Position numbers and translations under genes: made by a program. This document shows, in pieces, positions 35,392 to 45,245 of a stretch of 64,000 nt of DNA (positions within the stretch are counted from its first letter, which is position 1; the number at the start of each line of letters is the position of its first letter). The stretch is from Rhodococcus pseudokoreensis (GTDB lineage: Bacteria > Actinomycetota > Actinomycetes > Mycobacteriales > Mycobacteriaceae): positions 7,626,001 to 7,690,000 of the forward strand of contig NZ_CP070619.1 of NCBI RefSeq assembly GCF_017068395.1. Reading direction: 5' to 3'. The notes beneath the pieces are model-generated. The model did not search any database, was not told where the DNA came from, and was given only the letters and a program-made list of their open reading frames with translations.

Positions 35392-36825
35392 TCACAGCGG
35401 GATGTTCTTGTGGTCGCCGCGAGTGGAGGGGACGGCGGCGAGGGCGGCGGTGACGACACTGCGCGTCTTGGCCGGGTCGATCTCCTCGTCCACCACACCG
35501 ATCGCGACGGCACGGTCGACGCCGCCGGCGATGCTCTCGTGCTCGACGGCCAGACGCTCGTGCAGGGCTTCGCGCTCTTCTTCCGGCGCCGCGGCCAGGG
35601 CCCGCTTGTGCAGGATGCCCACGGCCGCCTTGGCGCCCATGACGGCGACCTCGGCGTCGGGCCACGCGTAGACGGCGGTGGCGCCGAGAGCGCGGGAGTT
35701 CATGGCGATGTAGGCGCCGCCGTAGATCTTGCGGGTCACGACCGTCACCCGGGGCACGGTGGCTTCGGCGAACGCGTGGAGCAGCTTGGCTCCGCGGCGC
35801 ACGACGCCTTCCCATTCCATGCTCACCCCGGGGAGGTATCCGGGAACGTCCACGACCACGACCAGCGGGATGCCGAATGCGTTGCACAGCCGGACGAAGC
35901 GAGCCGACTTCTCGGCGCTCTCCGAGTTCAGGCACCCGCCCAGGCGGAGCGGGTTGTTGGCGATGACACCGACCGTGCGGCCGCCGAGGCGTCCGAGTCC
36001 GGTGACGATGCTGCGGGCGTAATTGCCCTGCAGTTCCTCGAAACTCGACTCACCCTCGACGTTGTCGAGAAGTTCGTGAACGATCGGGCGGACGTCGTAG
36101 GCGCGTTTCGCCGACTCCGGCATGAGCGCGCGGAGATCGGTGTCGCCGTGCGCGGCCGCGGCCTGATCGAACTCGCCCTGCTCGCAGAACATGGACACCA
36201 GGCGGCGCGCCCGGTGCAGAGCGTCACCCTCGTCGTGGGCGGCGATGTGCGCCACACCCGACTTCTTGGTGTGCGTGTCGGGGCCGCCGAGCGACACCAT
36301 GTCGACCTGCTCGCCGGTGACGCTGCGGACCACGTCGGGTCCGGTGACGAACACGCGGGCCTCGGGCGCCATGATGACGACGTCGGTCAACGCGGGACCG
36401 TATGCCGCTCCACCGGCCGCGAAGCCGAGGACGACGGAAATCTGTGGGACGCGGCCGGACGCGCGGACCATGGCCTCGAAGACCAGTCCGACCGCGTGCA
36501 GAGCCTCGACGCCCTCGGCGAGACGCGCGCCACCCGAGTGCCAGAGCCCGACGATGGGGGCATCTTCCTCGAGGGCGGTGTCGATCGCCGTCACGATGTG
36601 TTTGCAGCCCTCGACACCCATGGCGCCGCCCATGACGGTGGCATCGGAGCAGTAGGCGATGGTGCGGACGCCGTCGATGTTGCCGGACGCGGCCAGCACA
36701 CCGGACTTGTCACGCGGGTGGAGCGGGACGACCGTCCCGGCGTCGAACAGCTTCTCCAGACGCGCAAGGGGATCGCGCGGATCGATCGACGCATCGGACT
36801 TCGTCGCAGGTGCCAGGATTGTCAT
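35392..36825 (-). CDS. accD6: Acyl-CoA carboxylase beta subunit AccD6
   Basis: The carboxyltransferase subunit that makes malonyl-CoA (and possibly methylmalonyl-CoA) for fatty-acid elongation, working with a biotinylated alpha subunit encoded elsewhere. The 477-residue protein has two crotonase-like halves; oxyanion regions are GFAAGGAAYGPA and KIYGGAYIAMNSR. AGAGGAGG lies 5 bases before the ATG. It closes the FAS-II operon mabR-fabD-acpM-kas-accD6, though a hairpin separates it from kas. Confidence 0.94.
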   Translation of the reverse strand: MTILAPATKSDASIDPRDPLARLEKLFDAGTVVPLHPRDKSGVLAASGNIDGVRTIAYCSDATVMGGAMGVEGCKHIVTAIDTALEEDAPIVGLWHSGGARLAEGVEALHAVGLVFEAMVRASGRVPQISVVLGFAAGGAAYGPALTDVVIMAPEARVFVTGPDVVRSVTGEQVDMVSLGGPDTHTKKSGVAHIAAHDEGDALHRARRLVSMFCEQGEFDQAAAAHGDTDLRALMPESAKRAYDVRPIVHELLDNVEGESSFEELQGNYARSIVTGLGRLGGRTVGVIANNPLRLGGCLNSESAEKSARFVRLCNAFGIPLVVVVDVPGYLPGVSMEWEGVVRRGAKLLHAFAEATVPRVTVVTRKIYGGAYIAMNSRALGATAVYAWPDAEVAVMGAKAAVGILHKRALAAAPEEEREALHERLAVEHESIAGGVDRAVAIGVVDEEIDPAKTRSVVTAALAAVPSTRGDHKNIPL

Positions 36826-36865
36826 CGCGTCCTCCTCTGTAGCGGGCCCCTCGAGGGCTGTCGAT

Positions 36866-36900
36866 GGGTGGAGACCCCTTCAGCGAAGAGGTCTCCACCC
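36866..36900. promoter_or_regulatory. 11-bp hairpin between kas and accD6
   Basis: GGGTGGAGACC pairs perfectly with GGTCTCCACCC around a 13-base loop, in the 97-base gap before accD6 on the transcribed minus strand. It could attenuate transcription or mark an RNA-processing site that sets accD6 level. No T-run follows. Confidence 0.55.
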
Positions 36901-36922
36901 GGCGATCTAGCAGGACCGGCTG

Positions 36923-38185
36923 TCAGGCCCGGCCGAAGGCGAGCGCGACGTTGTGCCCACCGAAACCAAACGAGTTGTTGATCGCGAAATCGATCTCGCC
37001 GTAACGGGCTTCGCCCTTGACGACATCCAGGTCGATCTCTGGATCCTGATTCTCGAGATTCAGCGTGGGCGGAATGACTCCGTCACGCAGACTCAGGACC
37101 GTGAGCACCGCCTCGAGCGCACCGACGGCGCCGATCGAGTGCCCCAACGCGGACTTCGGTGCGTACACCGCAGCATGGTTGCCGACGGCAGCCTTGATGG
37201 CGTTCGCCTCGGCGGTGTCACCGATCGGCGTAGCCGTGGCGTGCGCGTTGATGTGCTGGATGTCCTTCTTCGTCAATCCAGCAGTCTCGATCGCCCTCGT
37301 CATGGCCCGCGCAGCGCCCGAACCCGAGGGGTCGGGAGCGACGATGTGGAACCCGTCGGAGGTGATCCCCGCGCCCAGCAGGCGGGCGTGGATGGTGGCA
37401 CCGCGAGCCTTGGCGTGCTCCTCGGTCTCGAGGACCATCATCGCTCCGGCCTCACCGAACACGAAGCCGTCGCGATCCTTGTCGAACGGCCGTGAAGCCG
37501 CCTTCGGATCGTCGTTGCGGGTGCTCAGCGCGCGCATCATCGCGAAACTCGCGATCGGCACGGCGTCGAGGTAACCCTCCACACCACCGGCGACGATGAT
37601 GTCGGCGTCGCCCATCACCAGCATGCGGTACGCATGGGCGATGGCCTCGGAACCCGAGGAGCAGGCCGACACGGGAGTGATCACTCCGGCACGCGCCCCC
37701 AACTCGAGTCCGACGGTGGCCGACGGACCGTTGGGCATCACCATCTGGACGGCGAACGGCGACACCTTGCGGTAGCCACCGGCCTTCATCTTCTCGACGG
37801 CGTCGATCAGAGCTTCGCCGCCGCCGAGTCCGGTGCCGATGACGACGCCGAGGCGATCCTTGTCGACCTCCGGGCTGCCGGCGTTCTCCCAGACCTGACG
37901 GCCCAGGACGAGTGCCAGCCGCTCGACGAAGCTCATCCGGCGGATCTCGACCCGGGACAGCGACTCGTCGGGCGACACCTTCAGCTTGCCGCCGATCGTC
38001 ACCGGAAGGTCGTTCTCCGTGACGAACGCTTCCTGGATGGTGTCGATGCCGCTCTCGCCGGCCAACAGGCCTTTCCACGTGGCATCCACGTCACCAGCGA
38101 TCGACGTCGTAGCCGCGAGGCTGGTGACGACGATGTTGGGGAACTGTCTCCCGTTGGTCGAGGCGGAAGTCACGGCTGAGCTCAC
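36923..38185 (-). CDS. kasA: Beta-ketoacyl-ACP synthase of FAS-II (KasA-like)
   Basis: Elongates meromycolate-type acyl-ACPs by condensing malonyl-ACP. The 420-residue protein has Cys175 in VSACSSGSE, the two histidines in [11 protein letters not shown] and [10 protein letters not shown], and Lys in PKSALGHS. The GTG at 38185 overlaps the acpM stop. M. tuberculosis has two such genes here (kasA, kasB); only one is present in this cluster. Confidence 0.95.
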   Translation of the reverse strand: MSSAVTSASTNGRQFPNIVVTSLAATTSIAGDVDATWKGLLAGESGIDTIQEAFVTENDLPVTIGGKLKVSPDESLSRVEIRRMSFVERLALVLGRQVWENAGSPEVDKDRLGVVIGTGLGGGEALIDAVEKMKAGGYRKVSPFAVQMVMPNGPSATVGLELGARAGVITPVSACSSGSEAIAHAYRMLVMGDADIIVAGGVEGYLDAVPIASFAMMRALSTRNDDPKAASRPFDKDRDGFVFGEAGAMMVLETEEHAKARGATIHARLLGAGITSDGFHIVAPDPSGSGAARAMTRAIETAGLTKKDIQHINAHATATPIGDTAEANAIKAAVGNHAAVYAPKSALGHSIGAVGALEAVLTVLSLRDGVIPPTLNLENQDPEIDLDVVKGEARYGEIDFAINNSFGFGGHNVALAFGRA

Positions 38186-38493
38186 TCCTCGTCGTTCTTG
38201 GCAGCTTCGAGCTTGGCCTTCACGGCCTCCGCGTCGGCGCCACCTTCTGCTTCGAGCTTCTGGATGTAGTTCACGGCGTCACCGACGGTGCGCAGGCCGG
38301 CGAGATCCTCGTCGGGGATCTTCACGCCGTACTTGTCCTCGGTCTGGACGGCGATCTCAACCATGGAGAGGGAGTCGATGTCGAGGTCGTCGACGAAAGA
38401 CTTTTCGATGGTCACCTCGGACGGCTCAATACCGGTGACCTCCTCGATGATCTCCGCGAGTCCGGCGATGATGTCTTCCTGGGTGGCGGCCAC
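38182..38493 (-). CDS. acpM: Meromycolate extension acyl carrier protein
   Basis: A 103-residue acyl carrier protein. The phosphopantetheine site is Ser41 in [13 protein letters not shown]. As in mycobacterial AcpM, there is a charged C-terminal extension ([21 protein letters not shown]; landmark the final KNDEE) beyond the usual 77-80 residues. Start GTG 38493; TGA overlaps the kas start as GTGA. Carries growing chains between the FAS-II enzymes. Confidence 0.95.
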   Translation of the reverse strand: MAATQEDIIAGLAEIIEEVTGIEPSEVTIEKSFVDDLDIDSLSMVEIAVQTEDKYGVKIPDEDLAGLRTVGDAVNYIQKLEAEGGADAEAVKAKLEAAKNDEE

Positions 38494-38535
38494 TGAGTGG
38501 CTCCCTTCTGATTCGGTGTAGATGTATCTGGAGTT

Positions 38536-38577
38536 GTGCAGGCACGTCCCCATCGGCCGCGCCTGCGGGCCCTGCAC
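38536..38577. promoter_or_regulatory. Intercistronic hairpin between fabD and acpM
   Basis: GTGCAGG (38536-38542) pairs with CCTGCAC (38571-38577) in the 106-base gap between fabD and acpM. acpM is usually needed in excess, so this could mark processing or a separate promoter; nothing proves it. Confidence 0.35.
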
Positions 38578-38599
38578 GCACCGAGGTGCGCGCAGCAAA

Positions 38600-39517
38600 C
38601 TAGCCGAGTTCTGTCAGTTCGGCTAGCGCGGAGATATCCCCCGGGGTCTTGAGTGCCAGAGTCGGTGTGCCGCGCATTTCACGCTTGGCGATACCGACCA
38701 GGGTTCCGGCTGGTGGAAGTTCCGCGATCGCCGAGACCTGAGCGGTCCGCAGGCTTGCGGTACACAGGTCCCAACGCACAGGTCGGGTTACCTGCGCGGC
38801 CAGCTTAGTCAGTGCGTCGGCTCCGGATGCGACCGGTGCGCCGTCGGCGTTGGAGAGCAGAGTGCGGGTGGGTTCACCCGGTGTGATCTTGGACGCAGCC
38901 TCGGTGACGGCCTCCTGCGCGGGAGCCATGAACCGGGTGTGGAACGCGCCCGCGACGGGCAGCGCACGTACCCGAGCCTTCTCCGGCGGGTTGGCTGCGA
39001 GTTCTTCGAGCGCCGACAGCAGACCTGCCGCGACGATCTGGCCCGCGGCGTTGCGGTTGGCCGGTTCGAGGCCAAGTTCGTCGAGGCGGGCGAGCACCTC
39101 GGTCTCGTCGCCGCCGAGAACCGCGGACATGCCGGTCGGTTCGAGTGCGCAGGCCTTGGCCATCTCCGCGCCGCGGACGGCGGCGAGGGCGACGGCGTCG
39201 TCGGCGGAGAGGACCCCGGCGACAGCGGCCGCGGCGAGTTCACCGACGGAGTGCCCGGCCGCGATGGTGTCTGCGGGAACCAGGCCACGCGCGTCGAGTT
39301 CCTCGAACGCGAGGATCGCGGCGGCCACGACGAGGGGCTGAGTCACCGACGTGTCGGTGATCTCCTCTGCAGTCGCGGTGGTACCGAGGCGGACGAGGTC
39401 GAGGCCGGCAGCCTTCGACCACAGTGCGACACGGTCATGAGAACCCGGCAGCTCCAACCAAGGGATGAGCATGCCGGGAGTCTGAGAGCCCTGACCCGGG
39501 GCGAGCAACGAAATCAC
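38600..39517 (-). CDS. fabD: Malonyl-CoA:ACP transacylase
   Basis: Transfers malonyl from CoA to acyl carrier protein for FAS-II. The 305-residue protein has the PGQGSQTPGM start, Ser90 in AGHSVGEL, and His in GAFHTRFM. The GTG at 39517 is the first codon of the operon fabD-acpM-kas. The upstream 127 bases carry a MabR-like inverted repeat. Confidence 0.95.
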   Translation of the reverse strand: MISLLAPGQGSQTPGMLIPWLELPGSHDRVALWSKAAGLDLVRLGTTATAEEITDTSVTQPLVVAAAILAFEELDARGLVPADTIAAGHSVGELAAAAVAGVLSADDAVALAAVRGAEMAKACALEPTGMSAVLGGDETEVLARLDELGLEPANRNAAGQIVAAGLLSALEELAANPPEKARVRALPVAGAFHTRFMAPAQEAVTEAASKITPGEPTRTLLSNADGAPVASGADALTKLAAQVTRPVRWDLCTASLRTAQVSAIAELPPAGTLVGIAKREMRGTPTLALKTPGDISALAELTELG

Positions 39518-39569
39518 TCTTCAAGAGAACACCGTCAACGGCGTACCGCGAGATGTCGTTGCGGATGAA

Positions 39570-39604
39570 CCTTTGTCGGCGGATTTGTTGGGTTCCCACA
39601 AAAT
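39570..39604. promoter_or_regulatory. Candidate MabR operator upstream of fabD
   Basis: On the minus strand ATTTTGT is followed after 21 bases by ACAAAG(G), an inverted pair like the TTTTGT...ACAAAA site reported for MabR in M. tuberculosis (from memory). It lies 53-87 bases before the fabD GTG and just downstream of the mabR gene. Confidence 0.65.
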
Positions 39605-39644
39605 TGCACGTGGGGTCCTCGCATCGAATCTGGACAGACGTTCG

Positions 39645-40916
39645 TTACAGCCCTGCTTCTCCGAATGGGAAGGGTGTGACTGGTGTTAAACGTGATATGG
39701 GTTCGTTATGGGAATGTGTCAATCGACCCACGGTGGCGGCCACTCTGAGCACATACGCATCCCGCGGATTCGTCGGATCGCGCCCTGTGACTTCGGCGAT
39801 TCTCTTGAGTCGATACCGCACAGTATTTGGATGAACAAACAGCTGGCGGGCGCAAGTCTCAACCGCACCTCCACAGTCGAGATAGGCGTCCAGAGTGTCG
39901 GTGAGAACACCTCCGGCGGCCGCCAGCGGAGCGACCAGATGGTCGTTGAGAGCGGTGACTGCGGCGTTGTCTCCGAGCAGTGCCCGCTCGGGTAGCAACT
40001 CGGCTGCGTGGACGGGCCGGGGAGCGCCCCGCCACCCGGCGACCGCCTGCATCGCCGCGAGCGCCTCGACGGCACTGAAGTGGGCCGCGCCGAGCGTCGG
40101 CGTGGTCGGCCCGATGATCACGGGCTCGTCCGAGAACTTGCCGAGCAGGTCGGTCATGAAACTCGAGTGCCCCGACCCCTCCTGCAGCTCGCCGCTGACG
40201 ACCATCACGAGCCTCGAACCTTGCACGACGGCGAGCGCCGCGCGGCCGTGCCTCTGCGCGATGGTGTGGACGGTGCCGACGACGGAGACCCGTTCGTCCT
40301 CGGGCGGTGTGCCGACGATGACGGTGGCGGGCGCGGTGGCGTCCCAGTTGAGGGTCGCCGCCCGCGACAACATGTCGGAGCCGGTGTCGCCGCGGACCAC
40401 GGCGTCGACCACGAGGGCCTCGAGCCGGGTGTCCCAGGCGCCGCGGGACTCCGCGGCACTCGCATACACGGAGGCGGCCGCGAAACCCAGTTCGCGGCCG
40501 TAGCGCAGCACGGCCTCGGTGAGGGCGATCAGCTGCTGGTCGTTGCGGGCGAGCGCCGGGAGCCACTGCTCGAAGAACTCCATCGCCACCCGCACCATGT
40601 CCACCGTCTGGCTGAGGGTGAGCCTGCGTGCGAGATCCTGCGGAATCACCTGGAACGCGTCCAGGCTGAACCGGATGTCACTGTCCGGGTTCTTCAGCCA
40701 TTCGAGGAAGTTGACCACCGCGGTCTGGACCAGCAACTGCACATTGGAACGTTGAGCGGCGTCGAGGTCGTCGAAGAACGGCAGTTGATCCTGCATCGTC
40801 GTGACGGCCTCGGTCGAGAGGCGCCCGGAGAACTGTTTGACACGACGCAACAGTGCGTCGGGCAACGGATCCCGGGTTTGTCGTCTGCGGGAGACCAACG
40901 GACTCTGCTCGACCAT
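39645..40916 (-). CDS. mabR: MabR, PucR/CdaR-type regulator of FAS-II
   Basis: A 423-residue transcription factor. The C-terminal PucR helix-turn-helix (ETCARQLFVHPNTVRYRLKR; landmark HPNTVRYRL) is clear, and the middle has a GGDEF-like regulatory region typical of CdaR. Rv2242 (MabR) in M. tuberculosis lies directly before fabD and regulates the FAS-II operon with acyl-CoA as signal; position and length match. I chose ATG 40916 over an upstream start at 40964 because the latter runs into the aceE terminator hairpin. Confidence 0.92.
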   Translation of the reverse strand: MVEQSPLVSRRRQTRDPLPDALLRRVKQFSGRLSTEAVTTMQDQLPFFDDLDAAQRSNVQLLVQTAVVNFLEWLKNPDSDIRFSLDAFQVIPQDLARRLTLSQTVDMVRVAMEFFEQWLPALARNDQQLIALTEAVLRYGRELGFAAASVYASAAESRGAWDTRLEALVVDAVVRGDTGSDMLSRAATLNWDATAPATVIVGTPPEDERVSVVGTVHTIAQRHGRAALAVVQGSRLVMVVSGELQEGSGHSSFMTDLLGKFSDEPVIIGPTTPTLGAAHFSAVEALAAMQAVAGWRGAPRPVHAAELLPERALLGDNAAVTALNDHLVAPLAAAGGVLTDTLDAYLDCGGAVETCARQLFVHPNTVRYRLKRIAEVTGRDPTNPRDAYVLRVAATVGRLTHSHNEPISRLTPVTPFPFGEAGL

Positions 40917-40933
40917 AGTCAAGAACCTACGCG

Positions 40934-40975
40934 CACCGCCGCCCGTGTTGTCCGACGGACACACGGGCGGCGGTG
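40934..40975. terminator. Strong terminator hairpin after aceE
   Basis: CACCGCCGCCCGTGT pairs perfectly with ACACGGGCGGCGGTG, extended inside by GTCC-GAC-GGAC. It lies between the aceE stop and the mabR start, both on the minus strand, so it ends aceE transcription and insulates mabR. Confidence 0.8.
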
Positions 40976-40991
40976 GGTGAGGATGGCGGCG

Positions 40992-43847
40992 TTACGCGCT
41001 TCCGGTATCCGTGTAGGAGACGGCGGCGGCGCGGACGTCGTCGATGCGGTACTTCGTGGCGGCTTCGACGGCCTTGGAGCGGTCGAGGGTGCCTTCGCCG
41101 GCGAGGGCGGACAGGACGGCGACGACGATGGATTCGGCGTCGACGTTGAAGTACCGGCGGGCGGCGGGGCGGGTGTCGGAGAACCCGAACCCGTCGGTGC
41201 CGAGGGTGGTGTACGAGCCGGGCACCCACTGGCGGATCTGGTCGGCGACGGCGCGCATCCAGTCCGAGGCCGCCACGAACGGGCCGGCCGCATCCGACAG
41301 GGCCTGGGTGACGTAGGGCAGCGGGGCGTCGGTGCCCGGATCGCGCAGCGCCTGCTGTTCGCGTTCGATGCCCTCGCGGCGCAGTTCACCCCAGGAGGTG
41401 ACCGACCACACGTCGGCGGCCACACCCCACTCGTCGGCGAGCAGTTCCTGCGCCCGCAGACCCTCGGGCATGGTGACACCGGAGACCAGGATCTGCGCCT
41501 TCGGGCCCGATGCCGCGGACTTCTTGAACAGGTACATGCCCTTGAGGAGGCCCTCGACGTTCAGGTTCTCCGGTTCGGCGGGCTGGGAGTAGGGCTCGTT
41601 GTAGAGGGTGATGTAGTAGAAGATGTCCTCACCACCGAACCCGTCCACACCCTCGGTGCCGCCGTACATGCGGCGCAGTCCGTCCTTGACGATGTGCGCG
41701 ATCTCGTAGGAGAACGCCGGATCGTAGGCCACGGCGGCGGGGTTGGTCGAGGCCAGCAGCAGCGAGTGCCCGTCGGCGTGCTGCAACCCTTCGCCGGTGA
41801 GGGTGGTGCGGCCGGCGGTGGCACCGAGGACGAAGCCGCGGGCCATCTGATCCGCGGCGGCCCACAGGCCGTCGCCGGTGCGCTGGAACCCGAACATCGA
41901 GTAGAAGATGTACAGCGGGATCATCGGCTCACCGTGGGTGGCGTAGGAGGTGCCGACCGCGGTGAACGAGGCCGTCGAGCCGGCCTCGTTGATGCCCTCG
42001 TGCAGGATCTGCCCGATCTCGGACTCCTTGTACGCCAGCATCAGCTCCGCATCCACCGCGGTGTACAGCTGCCCGTTGCGGTTGTAGATCTTCAAAGAGG
42101 GGAACCAGGAGTCCATCCCGAAGGTGCGGGCCTCGTCCGGGATGATCGGCACGATCCGCTTCCCGATCTCCTTGTCCCGCAGCAGCTCCTTCATGATCCG
42201 CACCAACGCCATGGTGGTCGCGACCTGCTGCTTGCCGGAGCCCTTGCGGACCACGTCGTAGGTGGAGTCCGCCGGCTGCGGCAACGGTGCCGGCGAGGTC
42301 CGCCGCTGCGGCAGGAACCCACCCAAGGCTTTGCGGCGGTCCAGCATGTACTGGATCTCCGGGGCGTCGGGGCCGGGGTGGTAGTACGGCGGCATCTTCG
42401 GGTCCTTCTCCAACTCGGCGTCGGAGATCGGGATCCGCTGCAGGTCCCGGAAGTTCTTCAGATCGTCGAGGGTCAGCTTCTTCATCTGGTGGGTGGCGTT
42501 GCGGCCCTCGAAGTGCTTGCCCAGGGTGTAGCCCTTGATGGTGTGCGCCAGGATCACCGTCGGCTGACCCTTGTGCGCCATCGCCGCCGCGTAGGCGGCG
42601 TAGATCTTGCGGTAGTCGTGGCCGCCGCGTTTGAGGTTCCAGATGTCCTGATCGGACAGGTTCGCGACCAGTTCCTTGGTCCGCGGGTCCCGGCCGAAGA
42701 AGTGCTCCCGCACGTACCCGCCGTCGTTGGCCTTGTAGGTTTGGTAGTCGCCGTCGGGGGTGACGTTCATCAGGTTCACCAGGGCGCCGTCGCGGTCGGC
42801 GTGCAGCAGGGCGTCCCACTCGCGGCCCCAGACCACCTTGATCACGTTCCAGCCGGCGCCGCGGAAGAACGACTCCAACTCCTGGATGATCTTGCCGTTG
42901 CCGCGGACCGGGCCGTCGAGGCGCTGCAGGTTGCAGTTCACCACGAACGTCAAATTGTCGAGGCCCTCGGTGGCCGCCACATGCGCGAGACCGCGCGATT
43001 CGGGTTCGTCCATCTCGCCGTCACCCAAAAACGCCCACACGTGCTGGTCGGCGGTGTCCTTGATGCCGCGGTCGTGCAGGTAGTGGTTGAACCGGGCCTG
43101 GTAGATCGCGTTCATCGGGCCCAGACCCATCGACACGGTCGGGAATTCCCAGAAATCCGGCAGCAGCCGCGGGTGCGGGTACGACGGCAGTCCGCCGCCC
43201 TGGTCGGCGTGCGAGTGTTCCTGCCGGAACCCGTCCATCCGCTCCGCCGGGATCCGGCCCTCCAGGAAGGCGCGGGCGTAGATGCCGGGGGAGGCGTGGC
43301 CCTGGATGAAGATCTGATCGCCACCGCCGGGGTGGTCCTTGCCGCGGAAGAAGTGGTTGAACCCCACCTCGTACAGGGCCGCCGACGACGCGTACGTCGA
43401 GATGTGGCCACCGACACCGACCCCGGGGCGCTGCGCGCGGGTCACCATCACCGCCGCGTTCCACCGGATGAACGCCCGGTACCGGCGCTCGACCTCCTCA
43501 TCGCCGGGGAACCACGGCTCGTTCTCCGTCGGGATGGTGTTCACATAATCGGTCGACGTCAATGCCGGCAGGGCGACGTGCTTCTCCCCGGCCCGCTCGA
43601 GCATCCGCAACATCAGATACCGGGCACGAGTCGGACCGGACCGGTCCAACAAACCATCGAACGATTCCAACCACTCCGTGGTCTCATCCGGATCGATATC
43701 CGGCAGATACGACGCAACACCCTCACGGATGACGCGCACGCGTCCCTCGGAACCCGGGGTTGCACTGGGGTTGGAAGGTTGGGCCGCTCCGGCGCCGGGT
43801 GTGGCGGAATCCGGTTGAGACGCGGGTCCCTGGATCAGGTCTGACAA
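40992..43847 (-). CDS. aceE: Pyruvate dehydrogenase E1 component (homodimeric)
   Basis: The thiamine-diphosphate enzyme that decarboxylates pyruvate in the pyruvate dehydrogenase complex. The 951-residue length fits the homodimeric AceE type. The ThDP motif is [10 protein letters not shown] followed by [20 protein letters not shown] (landmark NCNLQ). [20 protein letters not shown] and [16 protein letters not shown] are hallmark stretches. The start is an unusual TTG (43847) with GAGGAGC 4 bases upstream. Located before mabR, as in M. tuberculosis aceE-mabR. Confidence 0.96.
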   Translation of the reverse strand: MSDLIQGPASQPDSATPGAGAAQPSNPSATPGSEGRVRVIREGVASYLPDIDPDETTEWLESFDGLLDRSGPTRARYLMLRMLERAGEKHVALPALTSTDYVNTIPTENEPWFPGDEEVERRYRAFIRWNAAVMVTRAQRPGVGVGGHISTYASSAALYEVGFNHFFRGKDHPGGGDQIFIQGHASPGIYARAFLEGRIPAERMDGFRQEHSHADQGGGLPSYPHPRLLPDFWEFPTVSMGLGPMNAIYQARFNHYLHDRGIKDTADQHVWAFLGDGEMDEPESRGLAHVAATEGLDNLTFVVNCNLQRLDGPVRGNGKIIQELESFFRGAGWNVIKVVWGREWDALLHADRDGALVNLMNVTPDGDYQTYKANDGGYVREHFFGRDPRTKELVANLSDQDIWNLKRGGHDYRKIYAAYAAAMAHKGQPTVILAHTIKGYTLGKHFEGRNATHQMKKLTLDDLKNFRDLQRIPISDAELEKDPKMPPYYHPGPDAPEIQYMLDRRKALGGFLPQRRTSPAPLPQPADSTYDVVRKGSGKQQVATTMALVRIMKELLRDKEIGKRIVPIIPDEARTFGMDSWFPSLKIYNRNGQLYTAVDAELMLAYKESEIGQILHEGINEAGSTASFTAVGTSYATHGEPMIPLYIFYSMFGFQRTGDGLWAAADQMARGFVLGATAGRTTLTGEGLQHADGHSLLLASTNPAAVAYDPAFSYEIAHIVKDGLRRMYGGTEGVDGFGGEDIFYYITLYNEPYSQPAEPENLNVEGLLKGMYLFKKSAASGPKAQILVSGVTMPEGLRAQELLADEWGVAADVWSVTSWGELRREGIEREQQALRDPGTDAPLPYVTQALSDAAGPFVAASDWMRAVADQIRQWVPGSYTTLGTDGFGFSDTRPAARRYFNVDAESIVVAVLSALAGEGTLDRSKAVEAATKYRIDDVRAAAVSYTDTGSA

Positions 43848-44071
43848 CGTTGCTCCTCATTGTGGTGGGACGCGCGGTGTGGCGTCCTCTCCATGCGATC
43901 GCGGCCTTGTTAGGCCCGATCCATCTCCTTTATGAATATGGCGCGACCCTCATCTTTCCCCATTGCGGCGCGGTCGGCACACCGTGCTCGGGTTACTCTT
44001 CGGTAGCGTTTGCGCAGATCCGGGGGCGAATGTTGAATTTATCGATGTCGTCGAAAACATGGGGGAGACGA

Positions 44072-44608
44072 ATGCGCACGTCGTCGCGCCGTTGGGGGCT
44101 GCTGAGCGCTGCCGCCGCGGCGATCGTCGGCGTCGGTGTCATCGCCGGATGTGGCGGCGCGATCGAGGGGACCGCGCAGCAGAACGATTCCCAGGCCGCC
44201 GAGTACGCCGCCGAAGCGACGTCCTCGTCGGTGGCCGCGTCGTCCTCGCAGAAGGCCGCGGCCGAGCGGGAGGCGCTCGTGGAGCAGTGCACGATGTTCG
44301 TCACCCGGGCCGGTGAGACGATCGACACCTACAACACGTTCATCGACGCCGCCAACGCCGAAGCCGCGGACACCGGCGCGAAGGCGAGCGCCGCGGCCGC
44401 GGCACTCCGGTCGGCCGCGGACGGCGCGAACGCCGCCACACCCGCACTTCCCCCCGACCTGACCGGACTCCTCACCGATTACGCCAACAACTATCGCGAA
44501 CTCGCGGCGGCCGTCGACGGCGGGCAACGTGGAGACATTCTGAACACTCTCGCGAGCCGAGGAGACGAGCTCAGCGACTCGATTCGGGCAGCCTGCCCCA
44601 CATCGTGA
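44072..44608 (+). CDS. Putative lipoprotein
   Basis: A 178-residue secreted lipoprotein with a basic start (MRTSSRRWG), hydrophobic core and lipobox VIAGC near residue 27. The mature part is alanine-, serine- and glutamate-rich with one cysteine (EQCTMFV), probably helical; no domain recognised. GGGGGAGACGA precedes ATG 44072. The long gap from 43848 holds the divergent aceE and lipoprotein promoters, a GGCCTAACAAGGCC-like hairpin near 43903, and no other gene. Confidence 0.72.
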   Translation: MRTSSRRWGLLSAAAAAIVGVGVIAGCGGAIEGTAQQNDSQAAEYAAEATSSSVAASSSQKAAAEREALVEQCTMFVTRAGETIDTYNTFIDAANAEAADTGAKASAAAAALRSAADGANAATPALPPDLTGLLTDYANNYRELAAAVDGGQRGDILNTLASRGDELSDSIRAACPTS

Positions 44609-44682
44609 CTCCCGCACCGTAGGCTCGGGCGATGACCACGCATCACTACATTCTCAGAAAAATTCGCGTGGTCGGCTTGCGC

Positions 44683-44708
44683 GAAAGCGTTCGAGCATGT
44701 TCGCTTTC
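44683..44708. repeat. Inverted repeat upstream of DUF3052 gene
   Basis: GAAAGCG (44683-44689) faces CGCTTTC (44702-44708) in the leader of the DUF3052-ahpE pair. It may be an operator or a hairpin; nothing else supports a role. Confidence 0.3.
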
Positions 44709-44776
44709 ACCTAATTGATCTTCATCCGGCAGGTGTTCGGGTACCCGAGCACCGTCAACAAAAGGAGGACCCCACC

Positions 44777-45202
44777 GTGGTCGCCGCGGCGGACGCCCAA
44801 AACTACGCTCAGAAACTCGGGATCACTGCCGACATGGCGGTACAGGAACTGGGCTGGGACGAGGACACCGACGACGACCTGCGTGCCGCGGTCGAGGACA
44901 CCATCGGTGGAGAACTGCTGGACGAGGATTCCGACGAGGTCATCGACGTCGTGCTGCTGTGGTGGCGCGACGAAGACGGAGACCTCGTCGACGCCCTCAT
45001 GGATGCCATCGGGCCCCTGGCCGACGAGGGATTCGTGTGGGTCCTCACCCCCAAAACCGGTCAGCCCGGTCACGTGGAGCCCAGCGAGATCGCCGAGTCC
45101 GCACCCACAGCCGGTCTCACCCAGACGTCGGCGGCAAATCTCGGAGACTGGTCGGGAAGCCGTCTGGTTCAGCCGAAGTCGCGTCCCGCGAACAAGCGCT
45201 GA
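44777..45202 (+). CDS. DUF3052 protein (Rv2239c-like)
   Basis: A 141-residue acidic protein of unknown function. It begins VVAAADAQNYAQKLGI and is dominated by aspartate-rich helices (WDEDTDDDLRAAVEDTIGG) and LLWWRDEDGDLVDALMDAIG, typical of DUF3052. AAAGGAGGACCCC precedes the GTG at 44777. Next to ahpE as in M. tuberculosis (Rv2239c next to Rv2238c), suggesting an oxidative-stress connection that is not proven. Confidence 0.9.
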   Translation: MVAAADAQNYAQKLGITADMAVQELGWDEDTDDDLRAAVEDTIGGELLDEDSDEVIDVVLLWWRDEDGDLVDALMDAIGPLADEGFVWVLTPKTGQPGHVEPSEIAESAPTAGLTQTSAANLGDWSGSRLVQPKSRPANKR

Positions 45203-45245
45203 ACAGTCTTCACCTTTCCCGTTCACTCACCGAAGGAATCACGTC

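Noticed and set aside
40008..43844. Plus-strand frame of more than 1200 codons opposite aceE and mabR
   Set aside because: Both aceE and mabR are certain on the minus strand; the plus-strand translation is a high-GC shadow without domains.
43760..44071. Upstream part of the lipoprotein reading frame
   Set aside because: It overlaps the aceE start and has no ribosome site; ATG 44072 has a good site and a proper signal peptide.
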